Assembly (NCBI GenBank): GCA_032191485.1
Contig: JAVDOI010000009.1
Coordinates: 18,147,843 to 18,211,842 of the forward strand
Direction of reading: 5' to 3'
DNA length: 64,000 nucleotides
DNA from: Leptoclinus maculatus
Taxonomy: Eukaryota > Chordata > Actinopteri > Perciformes > Stichaeidae
In this document: positions 23,290-36,160 of the stretch, piece by piece
Position numbering within the stretch: position 1 is the first letter of the stretch
Layout of the letters: every line of letters starts with the position of its first letter
Program-made: the position numbers and the translations under genes
The notes under the pieces: model-generated
The model's database searches: none
What the model saw: the letters and a program-made list of their open reading frames with translations, nothing else
What the model was told of the DNA's origin: nothing

Positions 23290-25185
23290 ACTAATGAATA
23301 GTTTTTTCCACCACAGTATTACCATGCGATACTGTTCATTCCTGTACAGTATGTTGACTAGAAACATATTGATATGGAAACAGATGCCTACAGATGGAGA
23401 CGAGACTCCTACTTTAACTGAGCTGCTTACAGCACTCTGACCTCAATGGCCTACAATTCCACTTTTTTTATCACATTGTTGCTCGGAGCACCAGACCAGC
23501 AGAGTTCTACCACACGAGGGCGAATCAGATTTACTGCCTGATAAGGAGTTGTGAATCACAGTGTAGAGATTTAGAACATGCACAATTTAATTCAGCTAAT
23601 GTGGAAGTCGGATGTGAATCTTTCATAACGGGAAAGTACGGAAGGTTAGGCTATTGTTTTATTAAATTAAATGAACAGAAGATTGAGGCAGATGGTAGAA
23701 AATGCAGTGCAAACCACATACTGATCAGTTAACTAAATTCTTAGAATGTTAGAAAAGAAATTAAATGAAGAGTAATTGACAGAACTCTCGGGCAGATTAA
23801 AGACGTTGGCAGATGGTTGGCAGCTGGCAATACTCATACTTTCTGACTGTTTTTATACTTGTATACTAAATACTTAAATTCCATTTTTAGTGGTTTCTAG
23901 ACACATCCATATGCAGAAAGGAGGCACTGCCTCGGCCATCATGTCCACAGATAAACTGTACCATACATTCTCAAATAATATGTGGTATGCAAACACTGAC
24001 CAACTAAATGAAGCAAGTTGGATTTCCTCTATATTCTATGTTTTAGCTCACATGCAGCATAATATAAATCCCCACAGCACAAATTCAATCTGTAGAGCAA
24101 CAGATTCATGTCATACGCACCAGTCTCAGAAATACAGTTTTCATTCACGAATCAGTCCAATCTCTTCTAGTTTGATGTTGTTATCATTCGGTATTATGCT
24201 ACTTTCAACATGTACACATATAATTATATACAACACGAAACTCAGGGATATCGATTCCCAAACCTGTCTCCTACTAAGTTACCTTCTCATACAACTAAAC
24301 TGCATTCTGAATTTTGTTTTGAGGGAAACTTGTTTTCTTCCGTATCACGGTCGCAGTGTGGTGAATTGAAACAAAACAAAATAAAACTCAATAAAACGAC
24401 TTGGCTGTGTTTAATAAAAACATCATGTTTGTTGTGTTGTTTAATTATGTAATGTCATTTTGTTGTATGGGACAGCAATTCCATATCAATCACTGGAGTG
24501 AGATCATATGATTAACTCCCTTGGATCAAGTGATGCAGCTGGTAAATAGAATTATTTAGATGTATTGTTCAAATGTTGTAATCTTTCTTTATACTCATAA
24601 GAATCATCTGTTCAATGTGCAAGTGCCATCCTTGTTTTTTCCTTTTTCACCTGATATCCTGTTGGCATGTGAAGCATCAGATCGAAAGCCTACCACAACG
24701 GGAATGCTTATGCCATTTGAGGATTTAAAGTAGTTTAACTGCAATCTGAGAGAAACTGTGACATGGAAGTGGTTGTAAATAATCAGTGAAAGACAACAGT
24801 ATTTCTGTTACAGAAAATAAAAAGTACGATATGACTGTAGTTGTAATGGAATCACTCATGTGGAAATGTGTATTATCTTGGATTCATCATGACTCCACGT
24901 ACGGGAGTATGAAGTTTTGAGTCTGCATCAACAACATTCAAACAGATCACAAAAAAGGAGACTTCTTATTCAAATATTACAAAAGGTATAAACAGGGGAA
25001 CACATTAGCAAAGGTCCCTTTCATAAGCCTGTTATAAAAAAGGCCTGGTTCTCTTCTGCAGGGGCGGCCACTATTTAAGAATTTACAGGATATGAGCATT
25101 CTTAACAAGAAAAACACAGCTCGTGTATCGATAAGAGAGAGAATCTGCACGAACTCTGAAAAATCAACTCCTTGGAACTTCTCAC
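23290..25185. other. Intron 3 sequence, nothing recognised
   Basis: AT-rich. The 159-codon plus-strand frame at 23890-24369 shows no domain, lacks splice or promoter context and overlaps a second frame; it is read as chance. Confidence 0.5.
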
Positions 25186-25285
25186 CTTTCTCTTGTTAGT
25201 TGGGCAGACGTACAGGTAACTCAGGACAGTCTTGGATCCGACTTTGTCGTTCATCCTCTCGTATGTGGAGCCATAGTCAGTAGAT
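25186..25285 (-). CDS. sorcs3: SorCS-type VPS10 receptor, internal exon (probably exon 3)
   Basis: Seen: a 100-bp minus-strand exon with acceptor ccattcag and donor gtgagaag. With the two bases carried from the upstream exon it reads Arg-Ser-Thr-Asp-Tyr-Gly, then YERMNDKVGSKTVLSYLY and CPTNKRK, and ends in phase 0. Known: the RSTDYG block and the NDKVG and PTNKRK motifs are strongly conserved in the VPS10 propeller of SorCS1 and SorCS3; STDYG belongs to the repeated Asp-box-like blade motif of Vps10 proteins (S/T-x-D-x-G). The exon is separated by 27.2 kb from the upstream and 10.0 kb from the downstream exon, in line with the very long 5' introns of SORCS genes. No stop or frameshift is visible, so the gene appears intact here. 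SorCS1 is the main alternative. Confidence 0.93.
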
Positions 25286-26100
25286 CTGAATGGAGGAAAT
25301 AAAGGGGAATACTAGATAAACCAGAGCATACTGAAAGTTTGCTGACTATTTATTGGGTAAACAAACTAAAGATCACTGGAACATTGTGTGATTCATGTCA
25401 AATGATATTGATTTTGCAGTGATGAAAAAGAATGTAATATTACACCCTGGGGTAAAACAACAAGCAGATGCAGGGTGGTATGGTAGTGCTTATATACAGT
25501 TATTCTGTGCGAGTGTGAAACCATTGGCAATAGAACAAGAGAAGGTTAACCAATCATCTATAGCTGCCAACAAAAACGAACCATTCGAAAATGTCTGGGG
25601 ACCCGGCACTGTAAATAATTAATTCTCTCCCGATGACTACTATGAAATAAAATATGTCGAGTGCAGAAACATGTGGATGTTCCTGAACTCATGGGCTTTA
25701 ATAATGTAACAGTAGGAATGAGCCTGTTAGCCAGCCTAGTCCCTAGAAACGCCACATGAATCCATCATCACTAGTAACTATCCAATCTGCTTTCAAGTAG
25801 AATATTACAGCATTTACAGGGCTGTTCGCTTTTCCTTTTTTCTGTGAAAGTTGCATTCATGTGCCCAGGATTTTCAAATGTTGCTCTCAGTGGGGACCCA
25901 AGCACCCACCCACAACTGTGGCATAACTCCCATTTGGATTTGCAGCCTACTTCACAGTGTTATTAGGAAAGTGAAGATAATACCTATTTCAGCATTGATT
26001 CCTTTTTTAGTCAGAGCCTACTGCTTGTGCTCCTTCAGCGGGAACGTGGTTTCAGTGAAATTGCACAGAGATTTCTCTCATTTGAATTCCTGGTAACTTT
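25286..26100. other. Intron 2 start, nothing recognised
   Basis: No exon, RNA gene or repeat family could be named. Confidence 0.5.
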
Positions 26101-27215
26101 ATAATAACTACACACTATGAAGCATTAGCCCTTTTAACCCTAAGCCTTTTTTTGGCTTCTGCTCAAAAATACCATACCCATACTCAAAGGGGCCTTACTC
26201 TCTAACTACAAGGTCTATTTGAATCATTTAAATGTATTAATAACACTCAAGGGGGGTGAGCTTTGGTGAGAGGTGTACATATTGTGTATATGTTACTGGT
26301 TAATACCAAATGAAGATGGAACACAGCTCAAATGGAAAACAAATTTCAGGTTCGCCTGATTGATTTATTGATTTATTTGAAATAATGCAGATTGAAGCCT
26401 AAAATACTCAACAATCATAGCACAACATGTTTGAAGTCTCCACAAAACAGATTTTACTTCGATTGAGTGAAGCAGGCCCACGTTATAAGGCTTCAGTACG
26501 GAGAAATCATGCGAGATCAAGCGAGGTCAAGCCAAAATTCTCATTTTGGAACCAGCTGTTGCAGCTGTTCTATTTTAATTTTATATACTATATAACTATA
26601 TATTTCACTTGTTTATCACTAATATTGTTCAATGACATCATCATACAGCAGTTTGGCATCATTTTGAGCCATTTTGAGCTCTCTGGGGCTCTCATAATTC
26701 TTCTGCATGGCATTTTATCGTCTGTGTGTGTGTGTGGGGCTCTTTCTAAGGCCTATGATTGGCGGATTTTCGGCATGTGACCACTTTTTCGAACCGCGTG
26801 AATGAAACAAATGCACCAGGAAGTTCCTTGAGGTGATTCACAGACTTTTTAGCCACCAAAAATCCAAAACCGCGTTTTTAATGGTTTCAAGGAGAGGAAT
26901 ATGAAAGTTGGATTCGCTGTCGAGTCCTCGTGCTTCCTGATCTATGCGTCGGCCATGATCGCAGTTAGTTTTGTCTTGGTATCTGAAAACGGAGTGCGTA
27001 GCTCGCTGTTTCCTGGCGAAAAATACGTAATATTGTAATAGTACTTCTGATATATTTAATTACTTCGTGTATAACTGTTTTTTGAGTGAGTAAAATGATT
27101 GCATTGTTCTTTTCGGCCAGAATCTCGTCGTTATCTAGGTATATGATATGTCATAAAATGTGTACCCCGAAAGCGCCATATATGGCGCCCTCGCTGCCTA
27201 AAGGTATGAGTAAAC
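26101..27215. other. Unassigned stretch with CpG-bearing interior, possible old DNA element
   Basis: Begins cccttttaaccctaagcc and ends near gctgcctaaagg, with a CpG-containing block at 26740-27010 unlike the AT-rich surroundings. A perfect 16-bp palindrome, gcgccatatatggcgc, lies at 27173-27188. The ends do not form a convincing TIR, so no superfamily is assigned. Confidence 0.25.
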
Positions 27216-27415
27216 ACTTAATTAATCATTTATAAAGCATTGTTCCTATATTAACTCATTAGTATACAATTTATAACAACAGTTATAAATGTTTTATTCT
27301 TGATTAATAAGTTTGTCTATTATGTTTCGTGATTGTGTTTTCATACTTTATAAATGATGGATTCCCCATTTGTAAATTAAATATTAAAGATATTACAAAC
27401 CAATTATTAAGGAGT

Positions 27416-27451
<36 letters not shown>

Positions 27452-27640
27452 CATAGTCCCTAACCATTAGTCACATCTAAATCATTATATATATAAATGC
27501 ATGAATAATGTACATCTAAATAAGTTCTTAATCATTTACTAACACTTTATAAATTATGTTTTTAATCATCTCCAACCAACAGGGCCCGGCCCCTTTTTAG
27601 ATTACCCCCACCACTGTCTGAGTAGTTCCCTCCTCCTCCT

Positions 27641-27707
<67 letters not shown>

Positions 27708-27960
27708 TACATGTACATACACATATATATATATATATATCCTCACCTCACGTTTGTTCATTTGACTTTAGGTATTAGACATATAATTGTATGATAGTGT
27801 TTGTTGGTTTTGATATTATTTGATTTGATCATTTATTATTTGGATGTAATAAACTCTGTTATATTTTAAAGAGCAGTCTTCTGTGATTACTGGTGCATAT
27901 GTGTGTAATAATAGCTGGATGTAGTGCCAGTAATAATTCTATTAATGTCAATAATTTAGT
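27216..27960. repeat. AT-rich repeat with (TA)n and long (AC)n microsatellites
   Basis: Repeated 'atttataaagcatt' and 'taataagttt'-type phrases suggest an AT-rich fish element. (TA)n lies at 27419-27448 and again at 27722-27740; (AC)n of about 31 units lies at 27642-27703. Confidence 0.8.
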
Positions 27961-29372
27961 TTCTTAGATACTGATAACTCAAACACGCTCCTTTACGTTC
28001 CCAACAGTAGTTATTATAAAGTGTTACCGAATTCCTTCCAGAACGCCTCTGAGAGACACAGTGATTACAAAGCACAACACTGAGTCTGAAGGACAGCATC
28101 ATTTCCACAGCATATTCAAGTGGAGGTGTGGGGAGAAGCACTGCTCTGAGAATAATCCTGAACTCTGTTGGAGCCTCCTGAGAGGAGACTTCAGAAATAA
28201 CATAGAAACATATGTTGTTTTTGGTATGACGTGGGTGAGCACAAGAGCCAGGCATGCCTTCATCACCTAGTCACAGTAATGCATTAGATTTCTTTAATGG
28301 AAATGGAGCTATCTGGTGCAGACAGCAGCAAAGATCCGCTGTCGGATGTGGACCAAGATTAAGTGTACCCCCCCCCCCTCCCCTCCAAACACTCATATCC
28401 TGCACAAGAGAGCTGATACATTAAATTAAAATAAGCTGATTTTATTCAAGGAAATGGCAGAACGACAAAAGGATGGTACCCACCTACATTATATATTTGT
28501 AAAGGGAAATTAAATGAGGAAATGGTCAAGGTGGCCAGTGACAAGGCCGCATGTTAGCCAGTGGTTACACTGTATTGTATCCAATGGTTTGATTCCTAAC
28601 ACAGTTCTGTTGTCAGCAAAACACTGTACCGTGTACCGTCTGCTCAGTGTTCTCACACTTATCCTAAAGTCAGAGATGGCACTTCATATTTTTCCTCAAA
28701 GATGTGGTTTAACTTCAAAATGTCAAGAAAGGGTTCAACAAACACTGAAATACTTTTTCATAAACTTGAAAAAAAATAATGAATACAAATGTAGGTCTGA
28801 CGGGGTTGAAGAGACCAATGCACTTTAACAAATAAATAGCTGTAGTCAGTCAGTCATGTACGACTTTAAAGTTTCGTAAAATGACGATATTTTTCGGTGA
28901 ACGGAACTTGAATTTTTGAACGCCTGGCGAGCGGCATCTCGTGCAAACGCTCTCTCTAATGCTGCGGATTGAGTCGAATCGAGTTTCTTTGCGACGTCCA
29001 CGCCGTTCGCCTTTTCCCAAAAAACGTAACGGCCGAGCGAGAGCCTGTCAGACGCTGAAAGAGCTGCACCAAAGTGCTGCAGGAACTTTGATACAAATGT
29101 TGATATGTACTACTTGGGGGGGGGGGGGGGAGTCTGGAAAAGTAGTACTCTTTGTACTACTGTGAAAATGTTGATAACTTTGGATGACCCCTTACCTGAC
29201 GGAATAGGTCCTCAAAATAAAACATTAGTGTGCTTTTTGGATGTCTGTGCGTGCATGCGTGTGTGTGCGTGTGCGTGCGTGTGTGTGTGTGCGAGTGTGT
29301 GTGTGTGCTTTCTAAGAGCACTTTCAGCTGACCGGTGTGGTATATCAAGATGCTGATTAAACAGCATGATTA
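27961..29372. other. Intron 2 sequence, simple repeats only
   Basis: Poly-C at 28368-28378, a 15-base poly-G at 29116-29130, and a GT/GC-rich stretch at 29243-29308. The CpG-bearing stretch 28870-29090 is unassigned. Confidence 0.5.
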
Positions 29373-30097
29373 CACAGGTGTGCCTTGGGCTGGTCACAAT
29401 AAAGTGACACTCTAAAACGAGCAGTTTTATCTCACAACACAGCGCCACAGACGTCTGAATGTTCATCTCACTACTATAAGCCATCTTCAGTGTGGTTTCT
29501 GAGAAGTGGGCAGTACATGCGACCGACTGCAGACCACGTGCAACCGCTCTGGCCCAGGACCTCCACCTCAGGCAAGTTCATATGCAAGATGGTCTGAGAC
29601 CAGCCACCAGGACAGCGGATGCAGCAGTTGGTTTACACAGACAAAGAATATCTGCACAAACAGACATGGTCTCAGAGAAGCTCATCTGTATGCTCCTTGT
29701 CCTCAGCAGGGTTCTGACCTGACTGCAGTTCGTCATCGTAACCAACTTGAGTAGGCAAGAGTTGTACCTTCGACGGCGCGCGGTGAGTCCTGGTTTTAAC
29801 TGTACCGACAGACGGCGGTCATGTGGGCGAGCGGTTTGTCAGCGTGGTGAACAGAGCGCCCCATGGTGGCGGTGGGGTTATGGTATGGGCTGGTCTAAGC
29901 TATAGACAACCAACACAGCTGTGTTTTTTGATCAACTCTATGTGAAGGAGATATGTCGCACGGCAACAGATAAATGGTGGTCACACCAGATACTGACCGA
30001 AGAAATGCTTTTCTGTGGCTCATGTGAAATACCGATAAATGTCTTTTTTCAAGATAAGACTGACCTTTTACTGTGACCAGCCCAAGACCCACCTGTG
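29373..30097 (+). mobile_element. Tc1-like transposon, internally deleted, TIRs and TA target intact
   Basis: Termini cacaggtgtgccttgggc... and ...gcccaagacccacctgtg are inverted repeats of about 31 bp (they continue through tggtcacaataaa). TA dinucleotides flank both ends (29371-29372 and 30098-30099), the Tc1/mariner target. The 725-bp length is about half that of an intact element, and a transposase relic lies inside. Confidence 0.92.
29510..30020 (+). pseudogene. Tc1-like transposase relic
   Basis: Recognisable fragments lie in changing frames. LRPATRTADAAVGLHRQRIS (from about 29594) is the end of the HTH region. REAHLYAPCPQQGSDLTAVR (about 29680-29735) is the following linker. NRAPHGGGGVMVWAGLSYRQ (about 29850-29905) is the conserved GGGGVMVW block of the DDE domain. 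A C-terminal NGGHTRY-stop follows near 29970-29992. Most of the DDE catalytic core between the GGGG block and the C-terminus is deleted. Several frameshifts and stops make it non-functional. Confidence 0.85.
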
Positions 30098-31909
30098 TAA
30101 TAATAATGCTGTTCAAACAGTGTGTGTGTGTGTGTGTGCGCCTCTTGCTTCGAGGCATTCATCCTGAAACAATGGGATATGCAAGTGCCTCAACAATACA
30201 TGCCTCAGAGAACATGACATATGTGTGATCAATTAATTGTATATATTATTAAGATAACAAAGAATTTTCACATATCATTTTCTTTCTTTCAACTGAACGT
30301 CTTGGTTACAGGCTCCAGCCCTCGGCCTTCTAACCAAGAGAAGTCTTCAGGAACTGACAAGCCCAATTTGAGCTGATTCTTACATATGGGGGAATACATC
30401 TTTGTTTTATGGTTCTCTTCACTGATTATCTGTGCATTAAAGTTGAGTTGATATTACAATGTAACTGATTATTTCTAAGGATTAAGGATCTAGTTTTTGA
30501 TTAAGACTAGGATGTGATGCCTTGTCTGCTATATTCTTCTGTCAGCATATGGCACAAGACAAAGGCTGAGGCTACTGAGTTATGTGTTCTACATATTTTC
30601 AACCTGAGGAATACTTCCAGTGTGCTTTTTGTAAAAAAGTAACCTGACGAGCAGTTTGTGAGCTTTCCTGTGGAATCTATAGCTGTTTCAGGCTTGTGGT
30701 GAAAGATAGCAGCTGGAAGGGTGTTTGTGACTATCAGTAAGAGATTAAGGCAGATTTGAATCAAGATGTTATATCAGACTCTCTTGAGTGGAAGATTTTC
30801 ACAATAATTCTGTGACTATGAAACAGGCTTATCACACTGGCAATATGATCTTCTTGGAAGTATGTTATTTGAATAGCATTATTGACTGCTGAACAAACAA
30901 AAGCTGACTCTGTCACCCTCTGTTCTTCAACACTATTACTGCCAAGATGGTACTAAAATGAAATAAACAATATTTCTGAGTAATAATACCTCTGACCAAC
31001 ACCGTGGTCATATAAATTGCACAAAGGAGAATCTACACATTATCCATGATATAGACATCATGATATAGATTGGAGGATAAGAGGATATAGTCAATCTCAT
31101 ACACCATTCCACAAAACATTTGAGATGAGAGCTGCCAAGGCATCATGGGAATTGGTAGTGGACAGCTAATTACAACAAGACGGAAAATGAACATCGAAGT
31201 ATGCACGGAGACGTGCAGCAGCAATAAATAAATTGATGCACATTACAAAAATATGTAAACTGGCATGGTAAGTCTTCATAGTTCAGAAGTTGTTTAACAA
31301 ACAAGATTCCAACATTTGCAAAGTATATTCTCTTGAACAGAAGCAGAAACGTGCCCATGTGCTGTATCTACAGTCAGAGTGGAGGTTTCCATTTGTTTTC
31401 ATTCATTAAGTGAAGTCCTCCATTTTTTTTCTGGGAGTGTGTGAACATCAAATGATTGGAGAAAAAGACAGAAATTGCATTCAGGAATGTTTGTGAGGTT
31501 TTGCCAGATGTCTGTCAGTAAAGCAGCACAGTTGACCGTGCTCTGGGGAGAGAGAGAGAGAAAATCAAGCCATGCACTTCAAAGTCTGAGGGATAGAAAT
31601 TGCAACTAAATCATCTTAGTTTCTCCAGCTCAAACAAAGCACATCACCCTCAAGAACACAGGATTTAAAGATAAATGAATTCTGTACAATACCGTGTCAA
31701 TAAAAACAGGTTACTTATCTGACTCTTCTCTCTGTTAACCTGACTTTGGATGGCTGCCGAACAAAAAACTGTCAGTGAATGCTAGCGCACACGAACCAGC
31801 AAAGAGACACAATGAAACAGAAAACACTGAATCAATATTCATCAGGTGTCTGAAGATGAAAGCATCATCAGGTGGTTGTCAGAGTTGAACCGAAGCAGCA
31901 ACAACTCAA
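30098..31909. other. Intron 2 sequence, nothing recognised
   Basis: A (GT)n of about 10 units lies at 30120-30138, just outside the Tc1 element. No other feature recognised. Confidence 0.5.
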
Positions 31910-32375
31910 TTATCTGTCCACAGAAAGAGACTCAGAGAGACACAGGAAGCTCAGAGAGCGAGAGAGACGGTGAGAGGAAAGGTGTCTTAGCAGAGAACCC
32001 TGCGGCAAAATCCAGCCTGAAGACTCTGAACACTCACTGACTGATGCGCTTGAAAAACATTCACAGCGCTGGTGAAGCGAGTCTCTGCAGTACTGAGGGG
32101 TCAGAGGTAGAGACAGACATTTCCTCTGCAGTTGTCTGAATTGTTGCAGTCTTTTGTTCCAGGACCACTCTCTGGTCCAGCCACAGGTCCTCCACACAAG
32201 CCTGCTCTCTGGATAGAATCCAGGGAACTTTGGACGACCAGGAAAGAACTAAGCAGAGCGGTCGCCAGAACAAAACGCCTGAGAGTTTGATGACAGAGAA
32301 TGAGAGACCAGATTTGGGCACGCTGAAAATCCTCTTGTTAACCTTCATGTACCCAGCAAAGGGCCGACTGGGCAT
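31910..32375 (-). other. Possible relic of a small secreted Cys-rich protein
   Basis: On the minus strand, the frame around 32280-32100 reads a signal-peptide-like RRFVLATALLSSFLVVQSS. A Gly/Pro-rich linker and CNNSDNCRGNVC follow, then a stop. Shifting frame at about 32100, QYCRDSLHQRCECFSSASVS continues the Cys-rich character. No start codon lies in the first frame, though a tataaatg lies just upstream (32371-32378). I recognise no family; chance is a real alternative. Confidence 0.15.
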
Positions 32376-32636
32376 TTATACTCTCTCTACAGAGCTGTGT
32401 TTAAATTCAGAGTTTGTATGTCCTCTTGACTGTTGTGTGAGTTTTCTACGGCTGCTCTGATTTCTTCCCACTTCAATGCAATTCAGAGGATCTGAACCTC
32501 CCCATAAGCACTGATTTGGTAATTTGCAGGTCAAAGTATGACTATGTGTCTAGGTTCAATCTGGGCTTAATTTGAGCAACAAGGACATTTTTTTTGTTTT
32601 TGAACTGTGGCTCATGCAACCCAGTCCAGAGAAGAT

Positions 32637-33200
32637 GTTGGCATTGTACGTTTCTGCAAACCAAGGATACGTTGAATGTTAAATGTTTTGGTTCATGGTT
32701 GCAGAAATGCATGCTACCGTGTGGTTAACATTGTGAAACGATTAGCTTGGTTAAGGCAATAACACTACTTGGTTTTGTGGACTTTCTCAAAAGTTATACT
32801 CGTTATTATACCACGTCATTTTCCAAAAAGGTTGTTCGATAAACTTTGTCTCTGGCTCTGACCTGGCTATAGAGCTGGCTTAATAATATGGTAATATCAT
32901 GGTTATGGCAAATACATTATGGTTAATTTATGGTTAGGGTCAGGCAAAATGATTGTGGTTAGGATGAATAAAGATTCTAAATGTTCGCTGCAGGTCTATG
33001 ACGGGAGGCAAACCCCCTGCATAGATGACAGATGTGCTGACATTCTTTTTAATTGAGAGTTATCTTTATTTCCCACCAAACCAACCTACAATTATTTGAC
33101 GAGATTCAGAACTAGACACATATGCAATGAAAAGCTGTCGACCCCCAACCCCGATCCTTATAATCTGCCTCACTAGAGACGGGACACTAAACTGTACTGG
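32637..33200. repeat. Old teleost repeat (cattgtacgtttctgc family)
   Basis: Contains ggcattgtacgtttctgcaa, 'ggttagggtcaggcaaaatg' and ctatgacgggaggcaaacc, phrases common in fish repeats. The first is shared with the element at 39906-40185. Confidence 0.4.
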
Positions 33201-34659
33201 TACTGCACATTGGCATCGGGCCTAAATTATGCGGATCCAAGGGTTACTGGAGACTTAGAATCTCTGCCAAGGAGCATTAACTAATTAACAGTTATAGGTA
33301 AGCTAGATGTCCAACAAAACAGTCTTAACTTGCATTAGCTGTTCATCTAAACTGAAGATCAATGCTCACTGAGCCAGAAATGCCCACTGTGTAGAATGAA
33401 AGGTGTTTGTGTGGTGGCCAGCAGCGCATGGTGACCTGTCCAGGGTGTTTCCCTGCCATTTCCTCTGAAGCGTGAACAAAAGAAAGGTTTCAGCCTCCCT
33501 GTGTGAGGCAAAGAAATCAAATGGAGGATGAGTTGCCCGGGGAAATTAGTCTGTTACTTGGTTATTCAATCACTGGATTTCTAAATGCTTTAATCCAAAA
33601 CACTAAGCCGGCACTCCAGACAACATTCAGGCGGAAACACTGTTGTCATGGTTCACTGTTATGGCAGTATAGACTTTGGCATAATGTTTCCTTTTGAAGC
33701 TGCTTCCCCTGACCAACCCTTTCCCATTAGAATAATCAACCCTCAAAGGGTCTAAGAAAGAACAATGCTATTCTGTGGTTCAGTGTCATTATATGTCCAT
33801 ATATGACAACATAGTAGATAACTGAATGTTTGAATGTATGGTTAGTTCAAATCATTAATTTATCAATACAAACCTTAGGTCTGGGTAGTAATGGGATTGT
33901 AGAGGGAGACAATAACAATTTCAATCAGGGGAGACTTCATTAGTGAATGATGAAATGAATAGTGAAGAGTCTTTGGCAATGGGACTCTATCGTGATGTAA
34001 TAATTTAAATGGGGGTAGTGATGCTGTGATTAGATGAAGAATATTCCCCCTGGAGTCTAGACACTGATGGTGGTGAGGAAAGAAGTTGCTTCAGATCCAA
34101 TGATGAGGATGAGTAGCAGGACTGGGCACTGGATATGATGAAGACTGGAGGTGAATGGGGTGGAGGAGGGTTGCATCGGCAGAAGAAGAGAGGAGAGCAG
34201 TTTTACAATTTTGACAGCATCTATGTGATTGGCTTTGGGAAACCGTGGCAGAATGTGCTTGGTGTAAGTAAAAGTGAACGCCCACAATCAGCTGATAGAG
34301 TGAAAACCGCAGATACAGAGGGAAGGAGAGATTTGTGAATGAATGAGTGTAAAGAAGAGTCTTCCTCATGGAACTTCTGCTAAGCTTCATTTGTCTGCCG
34401 TCAGATATTTTGCTATACTGTTAATACCATTAGTCACGCCTTTATAGTTACTCCATTCATAAACAGAAATGTACTATATTGTAACATATATGTTGATTTC
34501 CTAATATAATATGACATATACCACCATTGAGGATCCATACCGTATCACACATAGATGTATTTTCAATGCAGTGGCGTCCTGCTAATGAGCACTGTGGTTG
34601 TTGTTTGGTGTTTGGGTTTTAAAGCACCATATCATAGCATGTCCCAAATTATTCTGATG
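33201..34659. other. Intron 2 sequence, nothing recognised
   Basis: Open frames on both strands at 34057-34390 overlap and are read as chance. No repeat family was named. Confidence 0.5.
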
Positions 34660-34667
34660 GGTTAAAG

Positions 34668-36160
34668 CAGGGGTGTCCAAACTACGGCCCGCGGGCCAAT
34701 TGCGGCCCGTGGTCCATTTTTAATTGGCCCGCAGCAAATTCTAAAAATATAATGGAATATGGCCCACACTTGAAACTTTTTTTTTTATTTTAATTTTTTT
34801 ATTATTAAACGGACATTTTTAACACAAGAACCGGCAGCGAGCGGTGAACAGCTGTTTGTGTGGCGTCACTTCCTTCTGCTGCCGCTCTCCCCCCCACCAG
34901 GTGACACGCCCGGTCCAGAACCGTCTGTCCCTCCCGTCTCTACATAGCCTATTGTACTACGATGCTAACATGCTAATGACGCTAGCATGCTGTCTAGGCT
35001 AGTGCATAGCCAGTGTTTAGCAAGTTAACTTATCAGTCGAGTAGTTAGCTATAGGAAGAGGGAGATTGGGAGCTTGTATGTTCATGATAACCTTATCAAG
35101 AGACGTCTGACCATCTAATCTTGCACTGTAAAGTTATGCTGTATCTTCTCAATGTGAATGTCATAATGTCATTTCAATTACTGGCAGATAATATAGTTCA
35201 CAGTTAGCCAGGCTATGACAGTAGATGTCCATTTGTTAAAAAAATAAAAAATAAATTAAATATCCAATTTATTTTATTTAAAAGGCATATTATGAAAGTA
35301 TTCTTAGTTTTATTATTTCATACATAAATATACTTAGGCCTAATGTGTGATGCTATTCATATGTGATGAATATTTTCTTGTTGATACAAAGCCAAAGTTT
35401 ATGGGCTGTTAAGTCCCATTAATAAAATATATATATACATAATCAATCAAGTTGTTGTCTTTTAATAGCTTTGCTTAGTTACACTGACATTCTGTGACTG
35501 TTCTTCCTTTCTGTGGGGTTTACCAGAGCTTTGTGTACATTATATACCCCAAACCTGAATGCTCTGCTACCAAATTGTGAGAAAACGGAAAATCCAGAAA
35601 AAAGTATTTCCTATATTTTAAATACAAAATACATGTATTGTATATTTTGTTACATTTTCTGGCACCAGTATTTTGTATTTTATTTTAATACATTTATTTG
35701 AGGGGTATTTTGTATCCCTGTGAACACGGTTGTGAAAACTGTCAACATAATTCGAGCACGAGGGCACAACTACGCAACTTCAATGCTGCGCACTTCCCCA
35801 CGCAGTCCGAAGTCAAATGTGCTTTTAAAGGCCAACCTTTCTGCTAAAAAGGGGAAATATGTGTCCGTGATAACGTCTCTCATGACAGAACTCAGTCAGC
35901 GCTTTCAATATTTTTCTCTCATTGAGAGACATCGAGCTGTTCTCAACTCCCTTCTTCTTGAATGATGAGTCTGTTCGCCTCAACATACATATGTGAGCAA
36001 ACATTTTCTCTGTTAAATCTGAACAAAAGCACATTGAAAACCAAATTTGATTGATTTTGCTCACTTTCACACACTAGGGGTGAGGCGATATATCGGACCT
36101 CTAGTGAGTGGCCCAGCCCTTGGTATATTTTTCTGTATGTGGCCCTCAGTGAAAAAAGTT
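34668..36160 (+). mobile_element. hAT transposon relic ('CAGGGGTGTCCAAACTACGG' type)
   Basis: The 5' terminus caggggtgtccaaactacgg is followed by cccgcgggcc and repeated ggcccg motifs. The 3' part has gagtggcccagcccttgg and gtatgtggccctcagtgaaa. It breaks off before the terminal gggtgtccaaac complement, exactly where a new element starts (about 36161). Transposase remnants lie between. The block 34805-34880 is repeated in inverted orientation inside the hAT at 53897-54707. Confidence 0.88.
35720..36055 (+). pseudogene. hAT transposase relic (C-terminal dimerisation region)
   Basis: An 81-codon frame (35720-35965) contains ITSLMTELSQRFQYFSLIER, a conserved segment of these hAT transposases. 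In another frame, just after, STYICEQTFSLLNLNKST (about 35980-36033) ends with a stop near 36052; this is the conserved C-terminal hAT dimerisation motif (S-x-Y-x-CE-x-x-F). The intervening residues are deleted and the upstream DDE part is unrecognisable, so it cannot be active. Confidence 0.82.

Larger units (their letters stand above)
15185..25185 (-). other. SorCS intron 3 (10.0 kb)
   Basis: Bounded by the donor of the 25186-25285 exon and the acceptor of the 15026-15184 exon. It holds the LINE-tail fragment, the 25-bp satellite, the gag relic and an LTR-like stretch listed separately. A 20-base poly-G lies at 15490-15509. Confidence 0.9.

Noticed and set aside
23890..24369. 159-codon plus-strand frame
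   Set aside because: No domain, no splice or promoter context, AT-rich composition like the surrounding intron, and overlap with another open frame.
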